Source of the DNA: Pyrus communis
Taxonomy: Eukaryota; Streptophyta; Magnoliopsida; Rosales; Rosaceae
DNA length: 64,000 bases
Direction: 5' to 3'
Assembly: GCF_963583255.1 (NCBI RefSeq)
Contig: NC_084806.1
Coordinates: 23,664,317 to 23,728,316 of the forward strand
Below are positions 44,591 through 56,407 of the stretch, piece by piece. The notes under the pieces were generated by a model that searched no databases, had not been told where the DNA came from, and worked only from the letters and a program-made list of their open reading frames with translations. A program made the position numbers and the translations under genes. The first letter of the stretch is position 1; every line of letters starts with the position of its first letter.

Positions 44591-45029
44591 GGAACCAAAT
44601 TTGCACACCACATACCATCATAAGTGGTGGTTGTGCACAAACTCAAGCAACCTACAAAATAGCAAACAACTGTGAGCAAGCTTGATACCAGTGGGTGTGC
44701 GGCCCAAAGGCTTTCCAATTGTCAAGTTAGCTAATAGTTTTAGACCCACGTAGGGGACAAAAGAATTGAAATGTTTAGGTTGCGTTACCAACTTACCATA
44801 GATGAACCCTAGATGGGTGTATTTATACCTTGGGGGGAGAGAGAGAGACCTTTTTAGGATAAAATCCTTGTTCTATGCCGGGAGAATCCTAGAGGATATC
44901 TAGAAGTAGATATTGCGCCATCTTAGGAGTAGTGATTACTTATAGCGCATGCGAATTCCTAGATTGTAGGAACTTCAAGACTTATAAGGATCTGATTAGG
45001 TCTGTATCAGAAGTAGATCTTGTGTCTAG
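44591..45029 (-). mobile_element. Probable LTR or leader of the Ty3 gag relic
   Basis: It sits upstream (on the - strand) of the gag relic and ends at the PBS-like 'cagttggtgcttcatt'. It contains GGTATAAATACACCC on the - strand near 44816-44832, a good LTR TATA box. No matching second LTR is in the window. Confidence 0.45.
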
Positions 45030-45447
45030 TTGAACAAGCATGGTCATCCTCTTCCAATGTCACTCATCTTCTTCCTTCACCATCCTTGGTGTCAAAACTT
45101 AGAGGTCTCCAACTTTCGAGACTTTTGAAGAATCATTCAAGTATCCAAATCCAAGAATCCAAGGAGACTACAAGACGAAGCCATAGAGTTCAACTCAAGG
45201 AGAGGAATGAAGGCCCTTTCATGGGTGATTGCCTTGTGCTTATGCAAAAAGAGGAATCCAAAGTTATAAAGAAATCTCAAATATTTTGTGATATGAGTTG
45301 AGTCTTGGTTCACCATCATTACTAGTTTTTGAATTTCATGGTTTAAATTTTGTTTTAAACTGCATACAAGCATGCTTCTGCCATTTAATTGGTAAATGCA
45401 TGCAATATGTTACTTAATGAACTTAGTTTTTCAAATATTTTCCTTCA
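45030..45447 (+). mobile_element. Diverged 3' part of an element-D-type LTR
   Basis: Follows the same order of blocks as 43607-43962 ('cttcttccttcaccat', 'gaatgaaggccct', 'gggtgattgcctt', 'gagtcttggttcacc', 'tttccttca') with many differences. It is an old fragment. Confidence 0.65.
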
Positions 45448-46643
45448 GTAACAGCTTGAAGAAGCTCTCAGCTTTTGTGTGTTTTGCAAAGAGAGAAAGA
45501 GGAGAGTTTGAAAGTTGAAGAGAGTGATAGAAGGGAAAGGAGGAGAAAAAGAACGACATTGAAGTAGGGAAACACAAAGGGAAAGGGAGAGAGTTGACAA
45601 AAATCTAACAAGAAAATAATAAAATGATAAAGGTGCACAATATTTGGAATAGTACAATGTACTAAAATGCCCTTCGGCTTCGTAGTTCTGTAAAATCTTC
45701 ATCGTAAGTCCAATTTCAGTTTTGTGTGCATCCAGGCATTTGTAACATCGAGTACTTCAAGAATATGTGTGTGTCTTTGGTTCAAACCCAAACAATAAAA
45801 TACTGACGCAGACAAGCCTACTTGCTTACCAAGTCCAACGAATAAGCCATCAACATTACAGTCCGCAGCCCGCAATATTGACAACCCACTATTGTCTCGA
45901 TAAACAAGTAATGGATTCTCGAGAGTGCAAAATTACCTTTTACCCTTCATTAGGAAATGTATGTTGATCGTTCAATTTACAACTCGTTCACACTCCCGTT
46001 TTCGTAAGGACATGTACTACCTAGATAGATGTGCAAAAGGACAAAGAGTGAAGAGTACTCATACATCCACGTAGGAATTCCATTTAGCTTGTCAATGGCA
46101 TTTTCATAATTTCACAATATTAAGGAATAAAATAAGATTTAATTCGGAATAGGTTGGCACACGAGAGTCGCACCTCATGCAATAGTTTGGCATCTTCAAT
46201 AACACAATTGTAGGTGTAAGAAGAGCCTATAGCAATTTTGTCATTGAATAACACACCCATATCATTTTAATATAGTTGTCGTTGAAAAATGTAGCCCAAA
46301 GACTATTATCACCTGGTATCACTCTCTCTGAGAGTTTTATGGAAGAAGAGACGAATTAATGAAAAACTTTGTCATGATACTTGGTGAGCATTTTTAAAAT
46401 ACTTTAGTATGAAAATCATTATAAGTTAGGCTGTTAATTTTTGGTCAACAACTTTTGTTGTTACCTGAAATTAAAACAACTCCCCTTCCAAATCAACCAT
46501 ACTTTTAAGAAACCTGTCCAAATTCCAAATCGGTTGCCACAAGCTCCGGTTAATATGATTTTAGAGGTATGATTAGCAGAACTAAATGATCACGAAATTC
46601 AATGTCCCAAAAAAAGTTTTAAACTTTTAAGATTATCCCCACC
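45448..46643 (+). promoter_or_regulatory. 5' flank of CASTOR
   Basis: This stretch between the last LTR fragment and the CASTOR start codon must hold the promoter and 5' UTR. I see a GA-rich tract at about 45486-45600 and no convincing TATA box close to the start. Short ORFs here have low complexity. The start codon context is CACCATGTC with A at -3. Confidence 0.4.
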
Positions 46644-49600
46644 ATGTCCCTCGACTCCGACTCAGCAGCAGTCGCTTCCACCAGCAGAGACTGGTACTTT
46701 CCCTCACCTCCCTTCATCCATGCTAACTCACACTCTTCGAAATTTCGAAAATACCCGCGACGATTCCCGACCAATCCCAGACCATTCCAGTCCCAAAACC
46801 TCCCTCCCGATTACCGGCAGCCGCTTGACGGCGTTTCGTCTCCCAATTCCGCGCCGCCGAGTCGCGGCGTTTCGTCCTCAAGCTCAGCCCTACACAGATC
46901 CTTCAACCACGAAAGGCTTCGACGGAGAGTCGACTTCGGTGGCCGGAGAGAGCAGCCGCGGCGAAACGTCGACAGGCAGGCCAGCCCGAGCGCTTCTGAC
47001 GGCGTTTCGAGAAGAAGATCGGAGGTTGCTTTGGGCGACAAGTTTATTGGGTCTCCGGGACATGGCTTCAGGGTTCGATGGAAAATGGGCATTTTAGCTG
47101 CGGTACTCTCTCTCTCTCTCTAATTGAATTGAATTGACGAATTGGGGCCTTAACCTTACCTTTTTGTTCATGTGGCAGATTGTGACGACGGTACTCTCAT
47201 CAGTGGTGTACCAGAATTTCTGTCTGCATATCAAAGTCAATGACTTGCAGGTATTTTCTTGCTTACTATATTTAGTCAATATTTTTTTTTAAATAATGTA
47301 CGATAATTTACACTGAATTCATACGATAATTTGTTTAAGGAGGAAAGAAATGAAATATTGACTACTTGTGCAAATATATATTTTACTTTAATATTGATTA
47401 CTTGTGCAAATATATTTAAATTTTCTGTATAGGCCTTTACAGTTAAGAAATTTATGTTCCGTAAATCAACAACAAACATATGAAATTCAATGAAAATTGC
47501 TTGAGAACTCGAAAGCAAAATAAGTGGGAATTGGACAGAATTAGGAACAAAAGAAAAAAACAAAGCACACATAGTGCTATCCCAATGAAGACAACAAAAA
47601 ACATTAAGGCTATGTTTGGGTGATGGACTTCCAAGCTAGTAAGGAATGGACCCACAAAATGTTAGATAACATTGCAAAGGCATGTTTAAGGGATTTTAGT
47701 TCGGACAAACCTCCTCTTACATGCCTTTGCAATAGTATGCATTTCTAATCCCGTTTTATCTAACATTTTGTGCACCATTCCTTACTAACTGGTCCCCAAA
47801 TCACTAGGGATTTGGAACTCCCTCACGCAAACATAGACTAAAGAACATCGTACGAGAAAAGGAACCAAACACTGAAAACTAAATTCGAAAGCAACATTAT
47901 TTGAGCTAATCTAATAGCAAGGACCATCAGTTAATGACCAAATGAAAGAAAAAGAAGACTTAGTTGACATAACATGGAATATTGCTTTTATTTATTAATC
48001 TAAACCTATATTAGATTCACGTAATAACTTAAATTAATTGTTTGTATTTCTGTTTTTTAAATCTGAAATTAATTAATTTGTAGCGACAAATATACCAAGT
48101 TGTAGTTCACATGTCATCGTTCTTTTTCGTATTGCACTTTTTTATTGATTTTCCTGAAGACGCATTGATATGAATAGACAGGAAATTGAAAGAATTTTTA
48201 GTCTTATTTGTATTTGTCAAAAATTGAATAACCATAATTTGAAATCACCAGAATCAGCTATCATGCCCTGTCCAAGGAGTAGGTTGATTTTTGGTTAAAT
48301 TGCTTATGAGATACCAAATGTTATAGTCAAATTCAACCATTAAGCATTGTGCTTTAATGAGATTCAGTCTGGAAACCAGTGTTTTAAAAAACTAGCCCAA
48401 GGCTGGGCCTGAGAGTTGCCACCTCAATTTCGTGGGAGTGGGCGGAGGCGTCGCCAGAGCGCGTCTGGGCGGCGAAGGCGCACCTCAGGGCGTCGGAGGC
48501 ATTCATCTGGGTGTTTTTTTCTTCAAAATCCAGGTTTTTGTGAAATGTTTTCTGTCGTTCAAGTTTCAACGAAGGAGAGACTTTCTCTCTCCAAATCCCA
48601 TAAATTTCCATAATAATTGCTCCAATCAGCCTTTATTTCATTTTAAATACCCTATAAATACTCCACTCAACCCTTTATTTTCCTCATTTATTTCATTTTA
48701 AATACCCTATAAATACTCCACCCCATTTATTTAATTTTAAATACCCTATAAATACTCCACTCAACCCTTTCTTTGCCCTTAAATTCTCATAATTATTGCT
48801 TTATATCATTTTAGATATACTATAACTACTTCACTCAGCCTTTATTTCGTTTTAAATTACTTATAATTGCAACATTCAGCCTTTATTTCGCTTGAAATTT
48901 TCCTATAATTGTGACCACCCATCCTTATTTTCCTTGAAGTTCTCTATAATTGCTTACAATAAAATAAATAATTACAACATTTTAAGACCATATGGCATAG
49001 TTTCCAAGTACAACTAGACTTAGTAATAAAGAAGATGATATTATCTTTGATTTAGTTATAATTATATTTGTTTTTACAAAGTGTTATATTGTTATAAATA
49101 TACTTATATATATATATATATAAAATATATATTAAAATTTGAGTTCCTTGAGGCTTCGCCTCACGCCTAGGCTGGGCTATCCATTGGACGCCTTGGCCAC
49201 GCCCCCACCTTTTAATACATTGCTGGAAACACATACTAGAACGAAGCAAAGTTAAGGTATTTAAGTGTAGCCTCTCCCAGTTTTGGTTATTCTTTCAGAT
49301 AATACTTGTGATTGACCGAAGAAAAAAAAAGACATGGATGACTGCAACATTACATGCATATGGAAATCAAATTTATGTTCCTAGTGAGAGCCTTATACTT
49401 GTTGTTCAGTGCAAGATTAAATTGGAATAGAACTAAGATGTGAAGTCCTTTCACACCAAAGAATGATAAACTGATTGTTGCTCGGTTAAGATGGCAGCCC
49501 TTAAGGTCTCTTTTGCTTTTCAATGATGAATATTCCTGTCCAAATGTTACTATGATGTAGTGTCTCTAGATGAGTTGGACCTATTCATTTCTCTTCGACA

Positions 49601-52600
49601 TAATGGATGGAACTTTGTTAATATGATAAGAGCATGCTAATTTGGGCACACATACTTTTCTCAGGAATATATTTCGAAGCTTGAATTTCAACTGCAAGAC
49701 TACAATTCATCCGAATCTGTGGAGCTAATCAGTTTCTCAGGGCAGGAAAGCGATCTCCCTAGCAAAAGTTTAAAAAGATTAGCTCTTATGGTCTCCCTCA
49801 CACTTTTATCCATACCTATCCTAGCTTTCAAGTACATCGATTATGTCTCTAGATCAAGATCATCAGAAAACATTTCAGAAGAAGTTTCCCGAAACAAACA
49901 GCTAGCATATCGGGTTGATCTGTTGTTATCTGTCCACCCATATTCTAAGCCGCTGGCATTGTTAGTTGCAACTCTGTTACTAATTTGTCTTGGGGGGTTA
50001 GCACTCTTTGGAGTAAAAGATGATAACTTAGCAGAATGTCTTTGGTTATCGTGGACTTATGTAGCTGATTCTGGCAACCATACTGACTCTGAAAAGATTG
50101 GTGAAAGGCTTGTATCAGTTTCCATTAGCTTTGGTGGTATGCTCATATTTGCAATGATGCTTGGACTTGTTTCTGATGCAATTTCGGAGAAATTCGATTC
50201 GTTGAGGAAAGGGAGAAGTGAGGTGGTTGAGCAAAACCATACCTTAATACTTGGTTGGAGTGATAAATTGGTAATGTCTAACTGAGCTGCTTATTTTAAC
50301 AAAAAAAAAAAAAAAAAAAATGTTCGAGCTTTACTTTTGGGGAACAATAATTAGTAGCTTGAATTGCGTTTTTATTCCCGTTGCTAAGAATTCCACTATA
50401 AGTTCAGGGATCACTATTGAATCAGCTTGCAATAGCTAATGAGAGTTTAGGTGGAGGGATTGTTGTAGTCATGGCTGAGCGAGACAAAGAGGAAATGGAA
50501 CTTGACATTGCTAAAATGGAGTTTGATTTCAAGGGAACATCTGTAATATGCAGAAGTGGGAGCCCTCTTATTTTGGCTGATTTGAAAAAGGTATGATTGC
50601 TTGCCCTTTTTTGTTTGTTTTACTTTAAAACACGGAATTATTTTCTCCTTTGCGACGTCCATCAGTTTCAGGTGAAACATCCTCAGATAGGAGAGATAGG
50701 AGAGGGACATTGAAATAGGATGAATTTATATATTTATCCAATAATTTATACAGAATTTTATCCCTACTTCAGTAGGATCACTGAAATATTATAGTTATAC
50801 AGTTCAGCAAAGAAAGACTCATGTAGGTTGGAACTTGGGACCAAGTATTCATGTGACAACTCAATTCACTCTGGTCTTCTCACTTTTAAGTCATATTTTT
50901 ATCAAATCATACGGAGAAATTTTAATTTCCCAAACTGTTTTGAACTTCAGAAAATTTCTGTAAGTTTTGTCAGACGCTCATGGAGTTCACTATTTGCAAA
51001 TCAACTTTACTTTCTGTTGAGGAAATTCAGAGTTCCCTATTTTCAAATCAACTTCAGTTCTATGATTATTTTTCACCTTCGCTCCTACTGGTATTAAGTA
51101 TCCCTTACAAATGTTACTTTCTTCCTCCTTTTATAAAATTGATCAAATAAATTTTGTTATGCTGTATAAAGATGATAGAAAGTCTTTTTCCAGGAATTTC
51201 TCAACCAGTGTGGTTTGTGTGGATGAGGGACTACAAAAGGGGTTTGGAAGTTCCAATTTTTAAACACCCTGTTTGGGTAATACTAAGGAGTAAGGGAGGA
51301 TCTAGAAAAACACGGGATTAGATTAAGGTATTAAAGCATGGGTTTTTTAAAACAGAAAAGCACATCGACAATGTTGTGTCACGGGCTCCATAAGTGTCCA
51401 CTATTAAGGCTGCCATAAACCGATATTGACCCCGCTTAACCACCTAGGCCTAATCCCTGGGTGCTATCAAGCCCAATGGACCTTCGTGTCAGAGTTTTCC
51501 AGCCCATGATGAGTTGTACTAAGGTTATTGAGAAATATAGTCTTAGAGGATTAAATTGTTACCCAATTGGAGTTGTTTTCCCAATTGAAGTTAGTTTATC
51601 AATTATATATTATACCAAACAACCACCTTGTGTTGCCCATATCAAATATATTGTGTATGTCTTGCAATGTTTTAAAAGGCGAAGGTAAAACCAAGGTATT
51701 TCATGGATAGCCTCACGGTACCTAAAATTATTATATTACTTAACATATATATATGTGGGGGCGGATCCGTGGCATTACTCTTTTTATTATTTCTCTAATT
51801 CACATCTTAATAGTCATAATAAACTAATAGAAACGTCATTTTGGGTTTGGACTTCTTTAACATAAATAAAAACATTCAAACAACCAGATGCTGCTTTGAC
51901 TGCGCCTTAGGCTATTCTATAGCCCGCTCCCACTGGCAGAGGCCTTTTCTTGATAGCCCCTCCCATAAAACCACCTAGGCTAGTCTCCATATTAGTTTTT
52001 TTAAAGCATTGAGTGCTTGCAATCAAATACTGTTGAAGCTATTCGTGGTATCTTCTCAATGCGTTTGCTTAAACCACTATTTGCAGGTATCTGTTTCCAA
52101 GGCCCGTGCAATAATTGTCCTTGCGGAAGATGGAAATGCTGATCAGGTACACCAGAATGAAAATAATTATGTTCCCGTATATCTGATACTGATACTATAT
52201 ATTCCTTACTTGTTGGTTTAATGCAGAGTGATGCCCGTGCATTGAGAACAGTTTTAAGTCTGACTGGAGTAAAAGAAGGGCTTCGAGGACATATTGTAGT
52301 TGAACTAAGTGATCTTGACAATGAGGTTCTTGTTAAACTTGTTGGTGGAGATCTTGTTGAAACTGTTGTGGCTCATGATGTAATTGGTCGTTTGATGATT
52401 CAATGTGCTAGGCAGCCTGGACTTGCACAGGTCAGTTTCTGTTAGCGCACATACTTGACTTTGTTTTGTTTTTTATCGTCACTGATTTTTTTTTTTCTTT
52501 ATGTTTTCCCGGTGGACCATTGCAGATCTGGGAAGATATTCTTGGGTTTGAACATTGTGAGTTCTACATCAAAAGATGGCCACAGCTGGATGGCATGCAT

Positions 52601-55600
52601 TTCGAGGATGTATTGATCTGTTTTCCTGATGCCATTCCTTGTGGAGTCAAGGTGGCATCATTAGGTGGTAAGATTATTTTGAATCCCGATGACTCTTATG
52701 TTCTAAAGGAAGGTGATGAAGTGCTAGTCATAGCAGAGGATGACGATACCTATGCTCCTGCAGCATTGCCAATGGTGATTTCCAATTCATTTAAAGTAAT
52801 AGAAATTTCAAACTGTTAGCTTAGTGTTTCAGCCAGTTTTCTCTATTCTCCTTTTTCTGTTTTATTTCTTCTTTTGCGTGTGGTGATGGTCCACTTAATG
52901 TTAACAAGTTAATAATTCTTTTTCCAAAAGAAACATATTTAAGTTTAGTTCTCAAAGGCCCCATATCATAGTGCATTTAGGCTCACTGTTTGAGGGTGCC
53001 AGAACAAATAAATAAATAATATATTACAGGTATTCTTTTGATTCAACAATTGTCATCCATGAGATCTGAACAGGTCTTCCAACGTTGAGATTGGATACCA
53101 CTAGATCATATGAGTATTTAAAATATGGTACATGTATAGAAAAGAAATGTCCATTAAAGAAAGTAAGTTTCTGGTGACGTGGCTATCAGTGGATAATTTG
53201 CTTGCTGTTTTTCAGTATTGCAGCACGCCCTTGATGTTATATTTGATTTGGTTATGAATCATTCATTCAATTAGTTTTCTGATGATTAATTATGGAAAAC
53301 AATAACTGTAGAAGCTGTAGGTTTGTTTTCAATGTGTTGGTGTTTAACTTTGAAAAAGATAAAAATAAAATCATTCAATTTATAGGATTATGATTGTTTA
53401 GGTAGTGGCCCTTAGATGTTGTGAGGTCTGTCAATTTTATTTTACCATCCTCCAGGGCTGTTGTCACAGTGAAGTGCTTTTTTAAGCGCCTTTTCCTCCT
53501 TCCCATGTCCCCTTATCTCTGTCTTCCCCCCATTTAGTGCACCCTTTCTGCCACAATTTTTGCCTACCATATAATGCAATAAAGGACTTCCGTAGTTATG
53601 CACATGAGAATTTGATCAAATGTCAGAATCAATCAACAGGAATTGAGTGAAAATGCAATCAAAGAAAACTAAAGCTGGAAAGAAAGGGCCATAAGGTAGA
53701 GGTCAATCATTTAAAGAATAATCTTTTCTAGTCCGCATTAGGATGATGCCTACCATGGAGTTATAGTAATGGGAGATACCATAATTAAAACTCACAAAAG
53801 TATAATCACTTTGATCATTCAGGTCAATGAGGCATCTTTCATACATATTGCCCGAACAGCAAGAAAGCCACAGAAGATTCTACTTTGTGGATGGAGGAGG
53901 GACATTGATGATATGCTTGTGGTAAGTTCTTTCTATTGATGCCCCTAATTTTTCTTTTTCTTCGCCTGAATGCTGCAGGTCTGGAGAGGTAGTCTACCCC
54001 AAGATTTTATTGTTCCAAAGTCCACAGAAAGGATACTTTTTTGTGGTTGGCGGCGAGATATGGAGGATATGATTATGGTAATGCCACAAGATGTCTGCAG
54101 TCATGCTTCCAGTACTTAGGGAGCAGTTATAGTATACATACTGATGATAATAATAATCTCGGAGACAGCTTTCTGTTTCTCTATGCAGCTTTTTCTTGAT
54201 TCAAATTTAAAGGTTTTCAGAAGTTTCACTCCCACATCTACATTGGTGCTGTGAACCGATTATTAAATTTACCTTTAGAAAATTATATTCATGCATATGA
54301 TATTTAGGTATTGGATGCCTTTCTAGCCGAAGGTTCTGAGCTCTGGATGTTTAACGAGGTTGCTGAAAAGGAGAGGGAAAAGAAGCTAATTGATGGTGGC
54401 CTCGACGTCAGCCGGTTGGTTAATATAAATTTGGTTAACCGTGAGGGTAATGCTGTAATACGGCGTCATTTGGAGAGCCTTCCCTTGCAATCTTTTGATT
54501 CGGTGAGCAGCAAAAATATATGGCCCCTTCTTTATAAGTATTTATATTGAGTAGTAAAAAGGAGTAAGGATGAAAAGTTCTTAGTTATCGAAAATGAGGA
54601 TTCATGTTGTATGTGAAATGATCAACATGAAAAAGACCTGCAATGGGAAAGAACCTGATGGCTGAATGTTACCGTATCTGAGCGGTGATATTATCTTACC
54701 CTCTGAAATGTGGTAGACCAGTTAGTGACAAGCGTGCATTAGATTATCTCTCTAGGCTTCAACCTCCATTGGAGGCCTTGTGCAGGGTGTTTATTTTTTG
54801 CTGATGATTCTGATAATTATGTACATGTATGATTCACTTCGTAGGTTAAAAATGCGCTCATATTGTAATTCATCTGTGCAGATCTTAATTTTGGCTGATG
54901 AATCTGTGGAGGATTCAGCAATTCAAGCTGATTCCAGATCTCTTGCCACTTTACTTTTAATTCGTGATATTCAGGTAAACTGCGATTTGATTTGACTACA
55001 TCTTTGAGTACACAACAAACTTAAGCAATTGGCTTTTGAAAAACTCGTGGGTGCAAAAGATTAGATTTTTTTTTTTTTTTGTGTGTTTCTTTTCTTTTTC
55101 TGGGTGGGTCGACTTCACTGCTCTTCCTATCTGCATATCTGTATACATCGATTTGGGCACAAGTCAAATTAGAAAGCTTAGCATGTAATGCATCTGGGTA
55201 TTAATATTCATAGTTTATTGTATCCAACTTGGCACTTTTTAGTAGAATTACTTCTTACTTCAATTATCAAAGATTTAATTTTCTGGGAACCATTTGTGAA
55301 GATATCATTGTGGTTGCTGACGAGATTGGAGTTATCAGTTTTCATGGTTTATCTATCCTCAGTTCCAAGCATACAATTTTTATGTTATTCCAGGCTAAGC
55401 GTCTCCCTATGGTAACACATGCTGAAAGAGGAAGCTTCTATCAAGGGTCATGGATAGGGGAAATGCAGCAAGCTTCAGATAAGTCGGTTATAATTAGTGA
55501 AATTCTGGACCCAAGGACAAAAAATCTATTATCCATGTCAAAGATCAGTGATTATGTGCTATCGAATGAGCTCGTCAGCATGGCATTGGCAATGGTAGCA

Positions 55601-56407
55601 GAGGATCGGCAGATAAATGATGTGTTGGAAGAGCTGTTTGCTGAGGAGGTATTCGTCCCTTTTTTTATATATAATTTCTTTTTTCTTTTTAATTTTTTTC
55701 TGATAACAATGTTATATACGATTCCATACTATTACCATGGCAGAACCGGAACTTTATTGCAGCCAAAATAGACTTAGCATAGTCTCTCCCATCAAAATGT
55801 CCTCTAAAACATGTGACTTGATTCCAAGGCTCGATCATGATCTTGCTAACATCGTCGCTGATTTACCATCCAAGTCACTGACAAGGGAATGAAATTAATT
55901 ACGCTAATTGCATAGTTCCAACCTTTGCTCACCCTCCCTGTGGTAGTTTGACAAATCGTTGGTTTAAAAATGTGGTTACCAGATTTTAGTATGCAGAGTA
56001 AGTCTTGATTGATGCCCTGAGTCAAACACTGCTAATACGGAGCAGATATCCTTTCAATATGAAAATGCAAGTTGAAATTCTATAAACTGCTTCTTGTAAA
56101 GCAGTAGAATCGCCTAATTTAGTATCTTGGATAAAATCATTAAAAAACCGTATTTTTATTAAACTATATATATTTCTGCTTTTAACAGGGTAATGAGTTG
56201 CAAATAAGGCAAGCAGATCTCTATCTACGGGATGGTGAGGAATTAAGCTTCTATGAAATAATATTGCGAGCGAGACAGAGGAGAGAGGTGATGATTGGTT
56301 ACCGTATGGAAAAAGCTGAGAGAGCTGCCATCAATCCCCCAGCCAAAAGCGAGAGGAGGAGGTGGTCTGGGAAGGATGTTTTCGTGGTAATTGCTGAGAA
56401 GGAATGA
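46644..56407 (+). CDS. CASTOR: Ion channel CASTOR (spliced gene, 12 exons per transcript plus one alternative)
   Basis: Nuclear-envelope cation channel needed, with POLLUX, for perinuclear calcium spiking in rhizobial and mycorrhizal signalling (known for the family). Exons: 46644-47102, 47179-47250, 49665-50270, 50408-50590, 52087-52146, 52227-52430, 52526-52774, then 53823-53921 or 53979-54077, 54308-54502, 54882-54974, 55394-55648, 56189-56407. All are phase 0 with GT-AG introns; about 897 residues (Lotus CASTOR is about 850). The Ser/Arg/Pro-rich N-terminus (1-145) is followed by membrane segments near 147-166, 213-235, 273-294 and 325-350. The selectivity filter A-D-S-G-N-H at 311-316 (50064-50081) is the CASTOR type; POLLUX/DMI1 has A-D-A-G-N-H. 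RCK-type gating-ring sequence runs from 380 to the end. No stop or frameshift found. Start: first ATG of the open frame, matching the M-S-L-D-S start I recall for the family. Confidence 0.97.
47608..47838. mobile_element. Tourist-like MITE in CASTOR intron 2 (231 bp)
   Basis: The inverted ends read GGCTATGTTTGGGTG and, inverted, GTCTATGTTTGCGTG. The inverted similarity extends far inward ('agtaaggaatgg', 'cacaaaatgttagata', 'tgcaaaggcatgt'). TAA flanks it at 47605-47607 and 47839-47841, the 3-bp target of PIF/Harbinger elements. It has no coding capacity. Confidence 0.88.
48377..49222. mobile_element. hAT-type non-autonomous element in CASTOR intron 2 (846 bp)
   Basis: Ends CAGTGTTTTAAAA and, inverted, CAATGTATTAAAA. 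The perfect 8-bp duplication CTGGAAAC at 48369-48376 and 49223-49230 is diagnostic of hAT transposition. The interior has 'gcctaggc' and 'gcctcac' blocks near both ends and AT-rich tandem segments ('aaataccctataaatactccac' about three times at 48645-48760). No transposase. Confidence 0.88.
51265..51630. mobile_element. Possible second Tourist-like MITE in CASTOR intron 4
   Basis: 'cctgtttgggtaata' on the left and 'tattataccaaacaacc' on the right are imperfect inverted repeats. No convincing target duplication is visible, so this is a weak call. Confidence 0.3.
51665..52011. mobile_element. hAT-type MITE in CASTOR intron 4 (347 bp)
   Basis: Ends CAATGTTTTAAAAG and, inverted, CAATGCTTTAAAAA, with 'gcctcac' and 'cctaggc' subterminal blocks as in the element at 48377-49222. 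The flanking octamers ATGTCTTG and AGTGCTTG agree at five positions, a decayed duplication at best. It ends 75 bp before exon 5. Confidence 0.6.
53823..53921 (+). CDS. CASTOR: CASTOR exon 8a (alternative, POLLUX-like)
   Basis: A 99-nt, phase-0 exon with acceptor TTCAG and strong donor GTAAGT. It encodes 33 residues from V-N-E-A-S-F-I-H-I to K-I-L-L-C-G-W-R-R-D-I-D-D-M-L-V, with no stop. It would occupy residues 612-644 in place of exon 8b. The I-D-D-M ending and the S-F-x-x-I start resemble my recollection of the same segment in POLLUX/DMI1 rather than CASTOR. It could instead be a decaying duplicate, but its open frame, good splice sites and kept core motif argue for use. Confidence 0.8.
53979..54077 (+). 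CDS. CASTOR: CASTOR exon 8b (canonical form)
   Basis: A 99-nt, phase-0 exon starting 57 nt after exon 8a, with a long pyrimidine tract and acceptor TGCAG, donor GTAATG. It encodes V-W-R-G-S-L-P-Q-D-F to R-I-L-F-C-G-W-R-R-D-M-E-D-M-I-M, the form I associate with published CASTOR proteins. It is identical to exon 8a at 12 of 33 residues, eight of them in the I-L-x-C-G-W-R-R-D core. Confidence 0.92.

Noticed and set aside
45445..45702. 85-codon - strand ORF upstream of CASTOR
   Set aside because: It translates a GA-rich tract into Leu/Ser/Phe runs; no domain, no context.
52775..52819. Extension of CASTOR exon 7 to a stop at 52819
   Set aside because: It starts at a good GT donor and would remove the rest of the channel. 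It is the expected read-through of an intron, not a separate product.
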